Shown: positions 46,281 to 56,258 of the stretch, piece by piece
Numbering within the stretch: the stretch's first letter is position 1
Layout: every line of letters begins with the position of its first letter
Assembly: GCF_000308755.1 (NCBI RefSeq)
Contig: NZ_BAGF01000152.1
Location: 248,001 to 312,000 of the forward strand
Reading direction: 5' to 3'
DNA length: 64,000 nucleotides
Source: Nocardia pneumoniae NBRC 100136
Lineage (GTDB): Bacteria > Actinomycetota > Actinomycetes > Mycobacteriales > Mycobacteriaceae
Notes under the pieces: generated by a model
What the model saw: the letters and a program-made list of their open reading frames with translations, nothing else
Told to the model about the DNA's origin: nothing
Databases searched by the model: none
Program-made: the position numbers and the translations under genes

Positions 46281-46877
46281 ATGTCCGCTCCACCCGTCCT
46301 GCGCGGGATCTACCGTGACCTGCAGAAGACATGGGGTCCGGAGGACGGCGGCTACCTGTTCGAGAATGGGCCGGGGCCCGTCGACCGGCTCGATGTCCTC
46401 GTCTACCGCCCGACCGATACCGTGCCGATGACGCTGTTCGCCACCATCGGAATGTCGGTCGAGGCCATGCCGTCGACGCCAGGAGCGGGTGGGGACCAGC
46501 GTGCCGAACTGCGGTTCGGTCGGCGTGGATCGCTCAGCCGGGAAGAAGAGGGGGCCGTCGCGAGGCAGCTTGCCAATATCGCGATCTTCCCGTGGAATGG
46601 CGGCAGTGGGCTGGATTGGGGACATGTCGTGGGAATCGACAACGACTTTCCCACCTTCGCCGGTTGTCGGGCGGTCTTCCTGTCCGGTCCGCTCACCGAG
46701 GACAGTCAGGACTGCCTGTGGGTCGGCGACGATGTCGTGCGGATCATCAACGTCGTGCCGATCACCGAGGACGAGCGCGTGGCGGCGCGCGCGATGCGTC
46801 CGGGCGATTTCATCCATGAGCTCATGGAAGAGGTCGATATCTTCAGCGCTAGAAGCGATTCCGATGCTGCGACGTGA
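46281..46877 (+). CDS. Suppressor-of-fused (SUFU) domain protein
   Basis: 198 residues, the usual length of bacterial single-domain SUFU proteins. Motifs: FATIGMSVEAMPSTP, GDQRAELRFG, VARQLANIAIFPWNGGSGLD with WGHVVGIDNDFPTFAGCRAV, and VRIINVVPITEDERVAAR before the C-terminus. Bacterial SUFU proteins are known as immunity proteins of polymorphic toxin systems, binding and neutralising a toxin domain. The cognate toxin here is unknown; the giant protein upstream is a candidate only by position. A GGAAGGG lies about 9 nt before the ATG. It is followed after 21 bp by the first TPR gene, so the two probably form an operon. Confidence 0.8.
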   Translation: MSAPPVLRGIYRDLQKTWGPEDGGYLFENGPGPVDRLDVLVYRPTDTVPMTLFATIGMSVEAMPSTPGAGGDQRAELRFGRRGSLSREEEGAVARQLANIAIFPWNGGSGLDWGHVVGIDNDFPTFAGCRAVFLSGPLTEDSQDCLWVGDDVVRIINVVPITEDERVAARAMRPGDFIHELMEEVDIFSARSDSDAAT

Positions 46878-46898
46878 TGGTCGGGAAGTACGCACTGC

Positions 46899-49800
46899 GT
46901 GTTGAAACCGCCTGAAGCATCCGCTGTGCCGGAACGAGTTTTCGAGCATTCCGATGAATTTGCCGACGCGCTGAACCTGCTGATCGCCGACGCGGTGTGG
47001 GCGGTGACGAACAACGGCGACACCGGACCCGCCGCGGATCTTGTTGCGGCACTGGATCGGGGGTGCGCGGATCCGCTGGTGTCCAAGGCGGCGGCACTCG
47101 CCCTGAGCACGGTGGAGTTGCGGTCTTGGAAGCTGACGCCCGTGCATCGAGCCCTGGTGCGGGTGGCTCGGGCCGCCTGGCGTGCGTGGCCGAACCGGTC
47201 GGATCTGGTGCAGGAGTTGCGCCGCAGAGCCGAAGTGGCGCATGAGGACGACAACAGTCTGGTGGCCGCGGATCTCTACGCCATCGCCGTCGAATTGTGC
47301 GACGTCCGGCCGGACCAGGATCGAGCCGGGGCGCTGCCGCTGGTGGCCGACTTGTTGGGGGATCTGGTGGAGGTGCTCTCCGAAACCGGTGGGGATGGGC
47401 CGGCCGAAGTGGCCGAGCTGATGTCGCGGGGCGCGGCCGCCGCCCGCTGGCGCATCGGCATACTCCGGGAACTGGCCCGGACCGATCGCGCCCGGTATCT
47501 GCCATGGCTGGCCGACGCCCGGATGGCCGCTGTCGAGTTCGTGGCATGGGTGGATGGCCGAGCTGCCGGTGTCGATCAGTCCGAGCGCGGGATGCACCTG
47601 TACCAGGAGTTGTTCGACTCCGCTGGTATCGCGGTGCTGCCCCGGCTCGCGCATGCCTGGTCGAAGCACATCGCGATGCTGGACCGCGTTGGAGACGAGG
47701 GTGCGGCGGACAGATGGAAGCGGCGCCGCGACGACACACTGCGCGGCCTCGTCTCGACCGTGGCCGATATCGGGTCGTCGCGGGAGCTGGCGACGTTGAT
47801 TCGGATGCTGCGCGTTCGTGATATGCACGCCGAGGTAGTGGTCGTTTCGACGCGTGCCGTATCGCTGGCCGAGACCACCGCTGACGACCAGGCCGGGGCG
47901 GCGACGGTGCGACTGGCCGAAACGCTGCGGCAGCACGGCGAGTATCTGCATCACGTCGGGCAGCGCACCGAGGCCGTGCGGAGCTGGCACCGCTTCATCG
48001 AGGTGCGACAGCGAGTGCGCGACAGCTCGGTGGGCGTTGTCACCGCCGTGGCCGACGACTACCGCGCAGTCGTCGCACTGGCGAAGAAACTCGGAGACCG
48101 GTCGGCGGCCGTCGAGTTCGGTGAAGGCGCGGTCACTGAACTGTCGCGACTCGCCGAGTTGAACCGATCCGAACATCTTGCTCCGCTGGTAGACGAATTG
48201 CGGGCGCAGGCACAGCGATTGCGTGTAGCCGACCGCAGCGCCGAGGCATCCGATATGGCCGAGCGGGCGCTCGCGCAGGCCCGGACCCTGGTGGCGATGG
48301 ACCCGCAGCGATACCGGCCGAATCTGAGCTGGGCACTGACCTGCGCCACCAGGATGCACCTGGACTCCTGGCGGATGGCGGAGGCGGACCGCCGCTCGGG
48401 TGAAGCGGTTGAACTGATCGAACAGCTGGCTCGAGAAGAACCGGACAGTTACACCGCCGCGCTGGCCGGCGCCCTGCAGAATCGTACCGTGGCGCTGAAC
48501 CACCGCCGTGATTATGCGCAGTCGCGGGAGACGTCGGAGCGGGCGGTGGAGCTGTACGAGGGTCTGGCGGTGAACAACGCCAAGCACCGCGCCTCGTTGG
48601 CCAATGTGCTCTGCACTCGCGCGCTCATTCTGTCGCACCTGCGCGAGTTCGATGCTGCTTTGGTATGCGCGGTCCGAGCGGTAGACCTCTATTCGCAACT
48701 GGCGGAAAGGAATCCGCGAACCTACTTGCCGGAGCTCGCTTACGCACTGAACAACGTGGCATCTATTCACGAGGACATGGGGAACACCGACGCGGTGCGA
48801 TCGACGGCGACCCGGGTGTTGGAGATCTGTGAAACCTTGCAGCAGGGCTCCATCCGGGACCTTCGGCAGGCCTCCGCGCTGCATGTGCTGGTCCGCACGC
48901 TGACTCGCATCGGTGACATGGCTGGAGCGCTGGCTTATTCGACACCGTTGCTGCAAATCCGGGAACGGATGGCTGCCCGTGATCCAGCGGCCGAGGAATC
49001 GGAATTGGCTGTCGCCCTTGGTAATCACGCGCTGTGCCTGGGTGGCTGCGGTCGACATCGCGAGGCACTCGAGTACACGCGTCGAGCCTTGGAACTGTGG
49101 CGGCGATTGTCCGAATCCGAGCCCTACGCGTACCAGAAGCGGCTGGTCGGCGCCCTCGACCGACACGCGACAGGTCTGTGGGCAACCAGCCGGTCCGAGG
49201 AGGCGCTCGAGGTGTCGACCGAGGCGGTCGAACGTTACGAGCAGCTGCTGGCCGACGACCGCGACTTGTACCTGAACGCTGCTGCCATGTGCGTAAACAA
49301 TCACGCGCTCCGGCTGGACAGCGTCGGCCGCGCCGAGGAAGCTGTCGCGACGGGGCTACGCGGGCTGGCCATGGCCGAGGAACTGGTGGCCCGCGATGCC
49401 CGCGCCTACCGTCGCCACCTCGGCACGAGTCTGATCAACCACGCGGTCCGACTGCTCGATCTCGACAACGGCGCGGAAGCGCTCCAGTACACCACCCGCG
49501 CGGTTGCCCTGTTCGAGGAGCTGACGCCCGATGGCGCGGCCCATGCGCGGAGTCTGGCTCGGGCACTGCATCATCATGCCCGCGCGCTGGAGCGCGTCGA
49601 TCGGCAGGCCGAGGCGGTATCGGCCGCGGAAAAGGCCGTGCGGATCGTCGAATCCCAAGCTGCTGAGGATCGCCGGTCCAACCTCACGATACTGGCCAAT
49701 ACTACGCATGGCCTAGCCGTCCGGCTCGTCAATGCGGGGCAGTGGCCGCGTGGTCGCGAGCGGTCACGGGCGGGAGTGCGGCTGTGGCAGGAACTGGCCG

Positions 49801-51251
49801 ACAGTGATTCCGAGCTGCACCTGCCCGACTGTGCCGCAGTGCTCGAGTACCACGCCCGTTTCTGCCGCGACAAAAACGAATGGTCCGAAGCAGCAGCATA
49901 TTTCGAGCGTGCTGCGGCCGCGTTGGAGGAGCTGACCGCGCGGGATCCGGCGCGGCATCGACGCGATTGGGCCCACGCCGTGGAATCCCACGCGCACGCT
50001 CGCTACCGACTGGGGGAGGGCGGCCGCGCTTCAGCGGAGGTCGATCGCGCCCTGTCGATCCGGCGGGACGCCGTTGCGGAATCTCCAGAGGAGAACATGC
50101 CGTGGCTGGCGGCCGGCGAGGGATGGGCTGCACGGTTCCGGCTCTACCTCGGCGAAACAAATCTGGCGCGCGCACATCTCGAGCGAAGCGTCGCCCACTA
50201 TCGCGCGCTCATCGACGCCGGACGGGACGTTCTGGCTCCGGAGCTGGTCTCCGTCCACCATCGGTACGCTACGAGCCTTTGCGAGAACGGGTTCCGCACG
50301 CAGGCGTCGATCGCGATGTCCGAAGCGGTGCGGCTGACACTCCACTTGGTCGCGACCGACCGCGCTGCGCACAGGTCCGCTTTGGCCGAGGCGTTGCGGG
50401 ACCAAGCGTGGCTGCTCGCCGAGGCGGGACGCCGGTACGGCTCGGTCGCGGCGGGGCGTGCGGCGCTATCGCTGCTGCAGGAGATCATCGGCGAAGGCGA
50501 GAGCGATCACCGTTGGCGCCTGGCCGATTACCTCGACTCGTTGGCCGACAGTCTGGCCGAGGTGGCGCGTTACACCGAAGCCCTCGAGCTGAGTGATCGC
50601 GCGCTGCCGATATGGGAGGAACTGGCGACCGAGGAGGGCGAGCTGTCAACGGATTTGGCATGGTCGCTGTGGCACCGTGCTCGTTGGCGGACAGCCTTGG
50701 ACGAGAGTGACTTCTCGGTGCTTTCCCTCTCCCAGCGTGCTGTCGAGATCTACCAGCAGACATCGGAGACGCGTCCGGGGGACCAGAAGTATCTGGCCGG
50801 GGCCCTGGTCGATCACGCGCGGCACCTCGCTCTGGCCGGACGCCATCCGGAGGCAGTGGACCACAGCTCGCGCGCACTGGGATTGTGGGAGGTGTTGTCG
50901 ACCGACCAGCCTCGGGTGCATCGACCAGGGCTGGCCGACTGCCTGCGCTGGCACGCCACTCATCTGGCGCAGCTCGACGAGCAGGATACCGCCCTCGAAT
51001 GCGCCTGGCGAGCAGTGGAACTGGCCGACGAAGCCGCCCAGCGAACACCCCTGCGCTATCGGCCCGACCTGGCGGCGATCTGCGGTGCGACCGCACGGCT
51101 GTTGCACGACCGGAAACCGGACGAAGCCCGTGAGCTGGCAGCGCGTTCGGTCTCGCTCTACACGCGATCGGCCGCCGAGCAGCCCGGGCTGTTCGGACCC
51201 CAGTTGCGCGAGGTGCAGGCCATGGTCAGTCAGTGGGATTCCCGCGGATGA
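46899..51251 (+). CDS. Large TPR-repeat protein, copy 1
   Basis: 1,450 residues, starting at GTG. It is entirely alpha-helical and built from TPR-like units of about 40-45 residues, with repeated patterns such as 'EALEYTRRALELWRRL', 'EALEVSTEAVERYEQLL' and 'EALQYTTRAVALFEEL'. The first 130 residues (EFADALNLLIADAVWA, DPLVSKAAALALSTVEL) form a distinct start shared with the next gene. No signal peptide, membrane span or catalytic domain was seen. TPR arrays of this kind bind proteins or peptides; a scaffold or chaperone role for the neighbouring system is an inference. It stands 21 bp after the SUFU gene and 108 bp before its paralogue. Confidence 0.85.
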   Translation: MLKPPEASAVPERVFEHSDEFADALNLLIADAVWAVTNNGDTGPAADLVAALDRGCADPLVSKAAALALSTVELRSWKLTPVHRALVRVARAAWRAWPNRSDLVQELRRRAEVAHEDDNSLVAADLYAIAVELCDVRPDQDRAGALPLVADLLGDLVEVLSETGGDGPAEVAELMSRGAAAARWRIGILRELARTDRARYLPWLADARMAAVEFVAWVDGRAAGVDQSERGMHLYQELFDSAGIAVLPRLAHAWSKHIAMLDRVGDEGAADRWKRRRDDTLRGLVSTVADIGSSRELATLIRMLRVRDMHAEVVVVSTRAVSLAETTADDQAGAATVRLAETLRQHGEYLHHVGQRTEAVRSWHRFIEVRQRVRDSSVGVVTAVADDYRAVVALAKKLGDRSAAVEFGEGAVTELSRLAELNRSEHLAPLVDELRAQAQRLRVADRSAEASDMAERALAQARTLVAMDPQRYRPNLSWALTCATRMHLDSWRMAEADRRSGEAVELIEQLAREEPDSYTAALAGALQNRTVALNHRRDYAQSRETSERAVELYEGLAVNNAKHRASLANVLCTRALILSHLREFDAALVCAVRAVDLYSQLAERNPRTYLPELAYALNNVASIHEDMGNTDAVRSTATRVLEICETLQQGSIRDLRQASALHVLVRTLTRIGDMAGALAYSTPLLQIRERMAARDPAAEESELAVALGNHALCLGGCGRHREALEYTRRALELWRRLSESEPYAYQKRLVGALDRHATGLWATSRSEEALEVSTEAVERYEQLLADDRDLYLNAAAMCVNNHALRLDSVGRAEEAVATGLRGLAMAEELVARDARAYRRHLGTSLINHAVRLLDLDNGAEALQYTTRAVALFEELTPDGAAHARSLARALHHHARALERVDRQAEAVSAAEKAVRIVESQAAEDRRSNLTILANTTHGLAVRLVNAGQWPRGRERSRAGVRLWQELADSDSELHLPDCAAVLEYHARFCRDKNEWSEAAAYFERAAAALEELTARDPARHRRDWAHAVESHAHARYRLGEGGRASAEVDRALSIRRDAVAESPEENMPWLAAGEGWAARFRLYLGETNLARAHLERSVAHYRALIDAGRDVLAPELVSVHHRYATSLCENGFRTQASIAMSEAVRLTLHLVATDRAAHRSALAEALRDQAWLLAEAGRRYGSVAAGRAALSLLQEIIGEGESDHRWRLADYLDSLADSLAEVARYTEALELSDRALPIWEELATEEGELSTDLAWSLWHRARWRTALDESDFSVLSLSQRAVEIYQQTSETRPGDQKYLAGALVDHARHLALAGRHPEAVDHSSRALGLWEVLSTDQPRVHRPGLADCLRWHATHLAQLDEQDTALECAWRAVELADEAAQRTPLRYRPDLAAICGATARLLHDRKPDEARELAARSVSLYTRSAAEQPGLFGPQLREVQAMVSQWDSRG

Positions 51252-51348
51252 CGCGCCATGGCAGCGGCGTTGCTCTCTGCCACGACTCCCGACAGTCCCC
51301 AGGTGATCTCGGTGGAGTGGGTGAACTGGGCTCGTCCGACAGAATAGT

Positions 51349-51354
51349 GAGGTG
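51349..51354 (+). promoter_or_regulatory. Ribosome binding site GAGGTG of TPR copy 2
   Basis: GAGGTG, 5 nt before GTG 51360. It supports that start. Confidence 0.7.
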
Positions 51355-51359
51355 AACCT

Positions 51360-54300
51360 GTGGTTACTACAGCGGCATCGGGTGTTCCCCGGTCGCCGGA
51401 GGAATTCGCCGATGAGCTGAGCTTGCGGGTGGCGGATGCGGTGTGGGGTGCGGACGCCACGGCGGTGACCGATCTGATTGCGGCGCTGGATCTCTGGGCG
51501 GATCATCCGCTGGTGGCACGGGCGGCGGCGTTGGTCGCCGCGACCGCTGCATTCGAACCAGAGCTGCAACCGCTGCATCGGGCAATCGTGCGGGCCGCGC
51601 AGAGCGAATGGGTCAGGGCCGAACGGCGTTCGGAACGTATCCGAATGCTGCGGTGGCGAGCGGCACGGGAGCACGGCGAGGAATGCTCTCTGGTCGCCGC
51701 GGATCTGCTCAGCGCGGCCATATCGCTCTGCGACGAACAGGTTGACGATCGGGTCCAAGATCCGTCGCGGGTGGCCGAGCTGCTGTGGGACCTGGTGGCC
51801 ACCCTCGAGGAGGCCACCCTGCATGATCCGGATGACGACGCCGAGGTGATGACCCGCGGCGCGGCGGCGGTCCGGCGGCTGATCGGGATCTACACAGAGC
51901 TGGCCGAGGCCGACCGCGCCGCGCACCTGGGTTCGTTGGCCGAGGCCCACATGACGGCCGTCGGATTCGTGGAATCGGTAGACGGCCACGCGGCCGCCCT
52001 CGCGCTATCCGAGCGCGGCGTCCGTCTCTATGAGGAGTTGGCGGAAGCCAAGGGCCTCTCGGCTCTCGGCGCGCTCGACCAGTCGTGGTCGCAACACATC
52101 GCCTTGGCGGGCCGCGGTGGACTCGAGGCTGTGGTAGAGGAGTGGGAAGCTCGTCGCGGCGAGCGGTTGCGCCACTACGCCACCACGATCGATCCTGCCG
52201 CGACGTCTTGTGAACTATCGGATTTCGGCCTGTTGCTACGGCGGCACACCCTGCATGCCGAGGCGGTGACCGTATCCGCGCGGGTCGTGTCGATGGCCGA
52301 GGCGGCCGCCGCGACGGACGAGTCCGCGGTTGCCGACCTGGCTGAGGCGGTGCGCCGGCACGGTGAGTATCTGCACCATGCCGGCCGTCGCGACGAGGCG
52401 GTGGCGGCGTGGTGGTATTTCATCAAGATTCGGCAGCGCATTCGGGATCGCCCGGGCGAGGAGGGTGCGACCGCGGTGGCCGATGGCTACGGTGCGATCG
52501 TCGCGGCGGCGGATGAGCTCGATGACCAGGACTCGGCCATCAAGTTCGGTGCCGGAGCGGTTCGTGAATGGTCCCGGCTGGCCCGGCGCCACCGGCGGCA
52601 TCTGCCGGCGTCGGTGCATGCGCTTACCGCCCAGGCGGGTCGGTTGCGTGCGGCTGGTCGCGGCGTGGCGGCGCCCGGTCTCGCGGAACGTGCCGTCGAG
52701 CGGGCCCGGGAGCTTGTCGCCATCGACCCGGAGCGGTACCGGCCGATTCTGGCTCAGGCGCTGACCTGCGCCACTGTGGCGCACCTGCACGTCTACGATG
52801 AGCGCGCGGACGCGAGCTCCCGCGCGGCGGTCGAGGTGATCGAGGAGCTCGCCGCGGTCGAGCCGGACGGCTGTACCAGGGATCTGACCGAGGCTCTGCA
52901 CAACCGCGCTCTCGCGCTCAATCAGGTCGACGACTATCGGCAGTCGAAGGCCCTGCTGGCGCGGGCCGTCGCATTGTGCGAGGAGTTGGTCGAATCCGAT
53001 AACGACGACGGCGATCGCGCGTCATTGGCCAGCATACAGTGCACGCGCGCCACCACACTGGCATATCTCGGTGACCTCGAGGAGGCGCTGGAGTGTGCCA
53101 CCCGGGCCGAGACAATCTACGCCGAGCTTGCGGAGCGTGATCCGGACGCGCATAGCGCAGAGCTCGCGTATGCGCTCGGCAGGGTGGCGGCGATCCAGAC
53201 CGATATCGGCAACGGCGACCGAGCGCGGGTCGCGGCCCTGCGGGCGCTGGAGATCTGTGGTCGGTTGGCACCTGGAACCGACCACGACGAGCATAGGGCC
53301 GCGGCGTTGCATGCGTTGGTCCGGTCGCCGATCCGGGATGGGGGACTTCCGGAGGCCCTCGACCATTCGGCACTGCTACTGGAGTTGCGGGAACGGATGG
53401 CCGCGCGCGACCCGGCAGGCGAATCCCCCGAGCTCGCGGTCGCACTGGGCAATCACGCGGTATGCCTCGTCGATAGCGGGCAGCCGCGCGAAGCCGTCGA
53501 ATACGCGCGGCGGTCGTTGCTACTGTTTCGGCGACTGGCGCAAGCAAATCCCGCTCCCTTTCGGGAGCGGCTCGCCAGCGCACTGGACCGGTACTCGCAT
53601 TGCCTTGCCCAGATGCGCTGGCACGACCAGGCGGTCGAGATTTCGGCCGAAGCCGTCGAGCACTTCGAGCAATTGCTGAGTCATGATCGCGCGCTGTACC
53701 TGAAGTCCGCCGCGCTGTGTTTGGACCATCACGCGCAGCGGCTGGACGCGGTGGGCCACAGCGCGGATGCCGTGGTGGTCGCGGCGCGCGCCGTGGCTAT
53801 GTTCGAGGAACTTGACTCGCTCGATGGTCGGGAGTATCTGGGGAGAAGCCTGCTCAACAGCGCCGGATTGTGCACCGATGTCGGGAGTTACGCGGACGCA
53901 CTCGACCAGGCCACACGCGCGGTCGCGATATTCGGGGAACCAGCGGCCGAGCCGCCGGATCCCCGAGCGCGAGACCTTGCTGCGGCACTGCACAATCGGT
54001 CCTTCGCCCTGGATCGTCTCGGCCGCCACGACGAGGCCGTCGCGGATCAGGAGCGGGCGGTGCGTATCTATACCGCCGCGGCCGCACACGATCGGCGGCC
54101 GGCGCTGGAGCAGCTGGCAGCGGCCACATACAACCTCGCCTGCCGACTGGTGAACGGCGGCGACTGGCCGCGGGCGCGCGAGCATTCGCGGGCCGGCGTG
54201 CGGCTTCGGCAAGAACTGGTCGACGACGATGCCGAACTGCACCTGCCCGATCTGGCGCATGCACTCGACGAACACGCCCGTTTTTGCGGAGCGCGGGATG

Positions 54301-55754
54301 AATGGGAGGAGGCCGCCGACCACCTCGAACGCGCCGTGTCGGCCTACGAGGAATTGGCTTCCCGCGATCCCCAACAGTATCGATTCCGATGGGCGGAGGC
54401 GGTACAGCAGCACGCGTGGGCGCGGTGCCAACTCGGCCAGCAAGGCCGAGTGCTGGCGGAAATCGAATGCGCACTGTCGATTTGGCGTACCGCGGCCGAA
54501 ACGGATCCGCAGGCGCGTTCGTCGCTGGCCGCCTGTGCGGCGTGGGCGGCGCGGGTGCTGCTGCACAATGGTGAACCCGAGCTGGCGGCTGCACAGCTGG
54601 AATACGCTGTCGACCAGTATCAATCGCTGATCGTGGACGAATCCGACGAGCTGGTGGCGGACCTGATCGATGCGTACCACAAGTACGCGACGGGCCTATG
54701 CGAGACGGGATGTTCGGAGCAGGCGGCGACACAGTTGATGGAACCGGTCCGGCTGATGCGTGTGCTGATCGAAAACGATCATGCCGCTTACCGGTTTCCC
54801 CTCGCCGATCTATTGCGTGATCAGGCGTGGTTCTGTTCCCAAGCCGGTCGGCGCTTGGAGGCCGTCGACGCGGCGCGGGAAGCGCTGGCTCTGCTGGAGG
54901 AAGAGCTGGCGCAGAACCCCGAGCCCAGTGACGAGGACCCACGATGGCAGCTGGCCGAGTTCCGCGTCGCTCTCGCTGACGCCCTGGCGGATGTGGGGCT
55001 GCGCACCGAAGCCCTCCAGTACCTCGACGACGCCTTCCCGCTATGGGAGGAGCTGGCCGACGAGCACGACGACGCACGCATCGAGGTGGCATGGGTGCTG
55101 CGGCATCGGGCGCGCTGGGAGGCCGATTCCGGCGTCGATGCTCGCACGGTGCTGACACTGTCGAAGCAAGCCCTCGACAGGTACGAACAGGCTGGGAAGC
55201 AGCAGGAGGGTGGTGCCGAACTTGCCGGATCTCTTGTCGACCACGCCCGGCATCTAGCGCGAGCCGGGCGCGACACCGAGGCGCTCGACCATAGTTCCCG
55301 TGCGCTGGAGCTGTGGGAAATCATCGCCGCGAACGAACCGGGCGAGCACGGGCCCGGCCTCGGTGATTGCCTGCGCTGGCACGCCACCCACTTGGCAGCG
55401 GTCGGCGCGGATGAAGCTGCCATCGAATGTGCTCGGCGCGCACTGCGACTGGCCGAGGACGCCGCTGAACGCATGCGGTTGCGCTATCTGCCGGACCTGG
55501 CGGCGGTATGCCGCGAGACGGCGCTGCTGTTGGGTGACCGCGACCGTGGCGAAGCCCGCGCCCTAGCGGAGCGCTCGGTGAGCTTGTATTCCGAATTGGC
55601 CGCAGCGGAGCCGGACGCATTCGCCGACCGCCTTGCCGCGGCCGAGCGTGCGGCCGCCCGAATATCCGAGTCGACTCCACCCGATCAGGCGTTTTCGCAG
55701 TCGGGCCCGCCGCCGAATTCGGCCTTTCGTCCGCAAGGAGCGCGGCCGTCGTGA
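51360..55754 (+). CDS. Large TPR-repeat protein, copy 2
   Basis: 1,464 residues with a GTG start. A full-length paralogue of the preceding gene: both begin EFAD-x-L-x-L-x-x-ADAVW, share HPLVARAAAL versus DPLVSKAAAL, and end with LRWHATHLA followed by RYLPDLAA versus RYRPDLAA and ARSVSLY. Divergence is substantial and spread over the whole length, so the duplication is old. All-helical TPR array without a membrane span. The C-terminal 35 residues are Pro/Ser-rich. It is the last gene of the presumed SUFU-TPR-TPR unit, and only debris follows. Confidence 0.85.
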   Translation: MVTTAASGVPRSPEEFADELSLRVADAVWGADATAVTDLIAALDLWADHPLVARAAALVAATAAFEPELQPLHRAIVRAAQSEWVRAERRSERIRMLRWRAAREHGEECSLVAADLLSAAISLCDEQVDDRVQDPSRVAELLWDLVATLEEATLHDPDDDAEVMTRGAAAVRRLIGIYTELAEADRAAHLGSLAEAHMTAVGFVESVDGHAAALALSERGVRLYEELAEAKGLSALGALDQSWSQHIALAGRGGLEAVVEEWEARRGERLRHYATTIDPAATSCELSDFGLLLRRHTLHAEAVTVSARVVSMAEAAAATDESAVADLAEAVRRHGEYLHHAGRRDEAVAAWWYFIKIRQRIRDRPGEEGATAVADGYGAIVAAADELDDQDSAIKFGAGAVREWSRLARRHRRHLPASVHALTAQAGRLRAAGRGVAAPGLAERAVERARELVAIDPERYRPILAQALTCATVAHLHVYDERADASSRAAVEVIEELAAVEPDGCTRDLTEALHNRALALNQVDDYRQSKALLARAVALCEELVESDNDDGDRASLASIQCTRATTLAYLGDLEEALECATRAETIYAELAERDPDAHSAELAYALGRVAAIQTDIGNGDRARVAALRALEICGRLAPGTDHDEHRAAALHALVRSPIRDGGLPEALDHSALLLELRERMAARDPAGESPELAVALGNHAVCLVDSGQPREAVEYARRSLLLFRRLAQANPAPFRERLASALDRYSHCLAQMRWHDQAVEISAEAVEHFEQLLSHDRALYLKSAALCLDHHAQRLDAVGHSADAVVVAARAVAMFEELDSLDGREYLGRSLLNSAGLCTDVGSYADALDQATRAVAIFGEPAAEPPDPRARDLAAALHNRSFALDRLGRHDEAVADQERAVRIYTAAAAHDRRPALEQLAAATYNLACRLVNGGDWPRAREHSRAGVRLRQELVDDDAELHLPDLAHALDEHARFCGARDEWEEAADHLERAVSAYEELASRDPQQYRFRWAEAVQQHAWARCQLGQQGRVLAEIECALSIWRTAAETDPQARSSLAACAAWAARVLLHNGEPELAAAQLEYAVDQYQSLIVDESDELVADLIDAYHKYATGLCETGCSEQAATQLMEPVRLMRVLIENDHAAYRFPLADLLRDQAWFCSQAGRRLEAVDAAREALALLEEELAQNPEPSDEDPRWQLAEFRVALADALADVGLRTEALQYLDDAFPLWEELADEHDDARIEVAWVLRHRARWEADSGVDARTVLTLSKQALDRYEQAGKQQEGGAELAGSLVDHARHLARAGRDTEALDHSSRALELWEIIAANEPGEHGPGLGDCLRWHATHLAAVGADEAAIECARRALRLAEDAAERMRLRYLPDLAAVCRETALLLGDRDRGEARALAERSVSLYSELAAAEPDAFADRLAAAERAAARISESTPPDQAFSQSGPPPNSAFRPQGARPS

Positions 55755-55977
55755 TGCAAAGGAACACAGTGTGAACGAGGGCCAGGACAAGATGCCGTCC
55801 GCGCTGGTGGCCCTGGCACGGCGGGAGGTAGGTGAAGTCCGGCCGGCCGCCTGACAGGTGGAGAGTGGGGCGACGACGATACTGCCGAAGGGAGATGCCA
55901 ATGCCTATCAGATGGCGATCCACCGTGCCGACCCACGGCAGCGCTGGCCGAGCACCCCAATTCCACCCGTATCCAAG

Positions 55978-56230
55978 AGATGGCACTGGTCGGCATCGAG
56001 CCGCTTGACCTGGGCGTGCTCTCGGAGACACCGTACTGCGCCGGCTCATCATCACCGGCGATTGCCGGATACGCCGAATGTGGCTGCCGCAGTATGTCGA
56101 ATCGCTCGAGATCAATGTGCCGCGGTCCGACCTGTCGGCGCTGGCCGGGCATCCGAAGCTCTGGGACCTGACGGTGTCGGAATCGGCAGTGCGCGTCGAG
56201 GACCTTGCGACGCTCGAGCAGGCCCGGCGG
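55978..56230 (+). pseudogene. Leucine-rich-repeat-like remnant
   Basis: LVGIEPLDLGVLSE in one frame continues in another as TVLRRLIITGDCRIRRMWLP, then YVESLEINVPRSDLSALAGH and PKLWDLTVSESAVRVEDLATL. The spacing of Leu/Ile resembles short leucine-rich repeats. There is no start codon and at least one frameshift, and the 3' end runs into the following MFS gene. Confidence 0.4.
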
Positions 56231-56258
56231 CACCGGCCGTGTCGGGGGCGGCAGGCCT

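Noticed and set aside
46224..49304. Minus-strand frame of 1,026 codons
   Set aside because: It is the shadow of the SUFU and first TPR gene. Its translation is rich in Arg, Gln and His and has no start signal.
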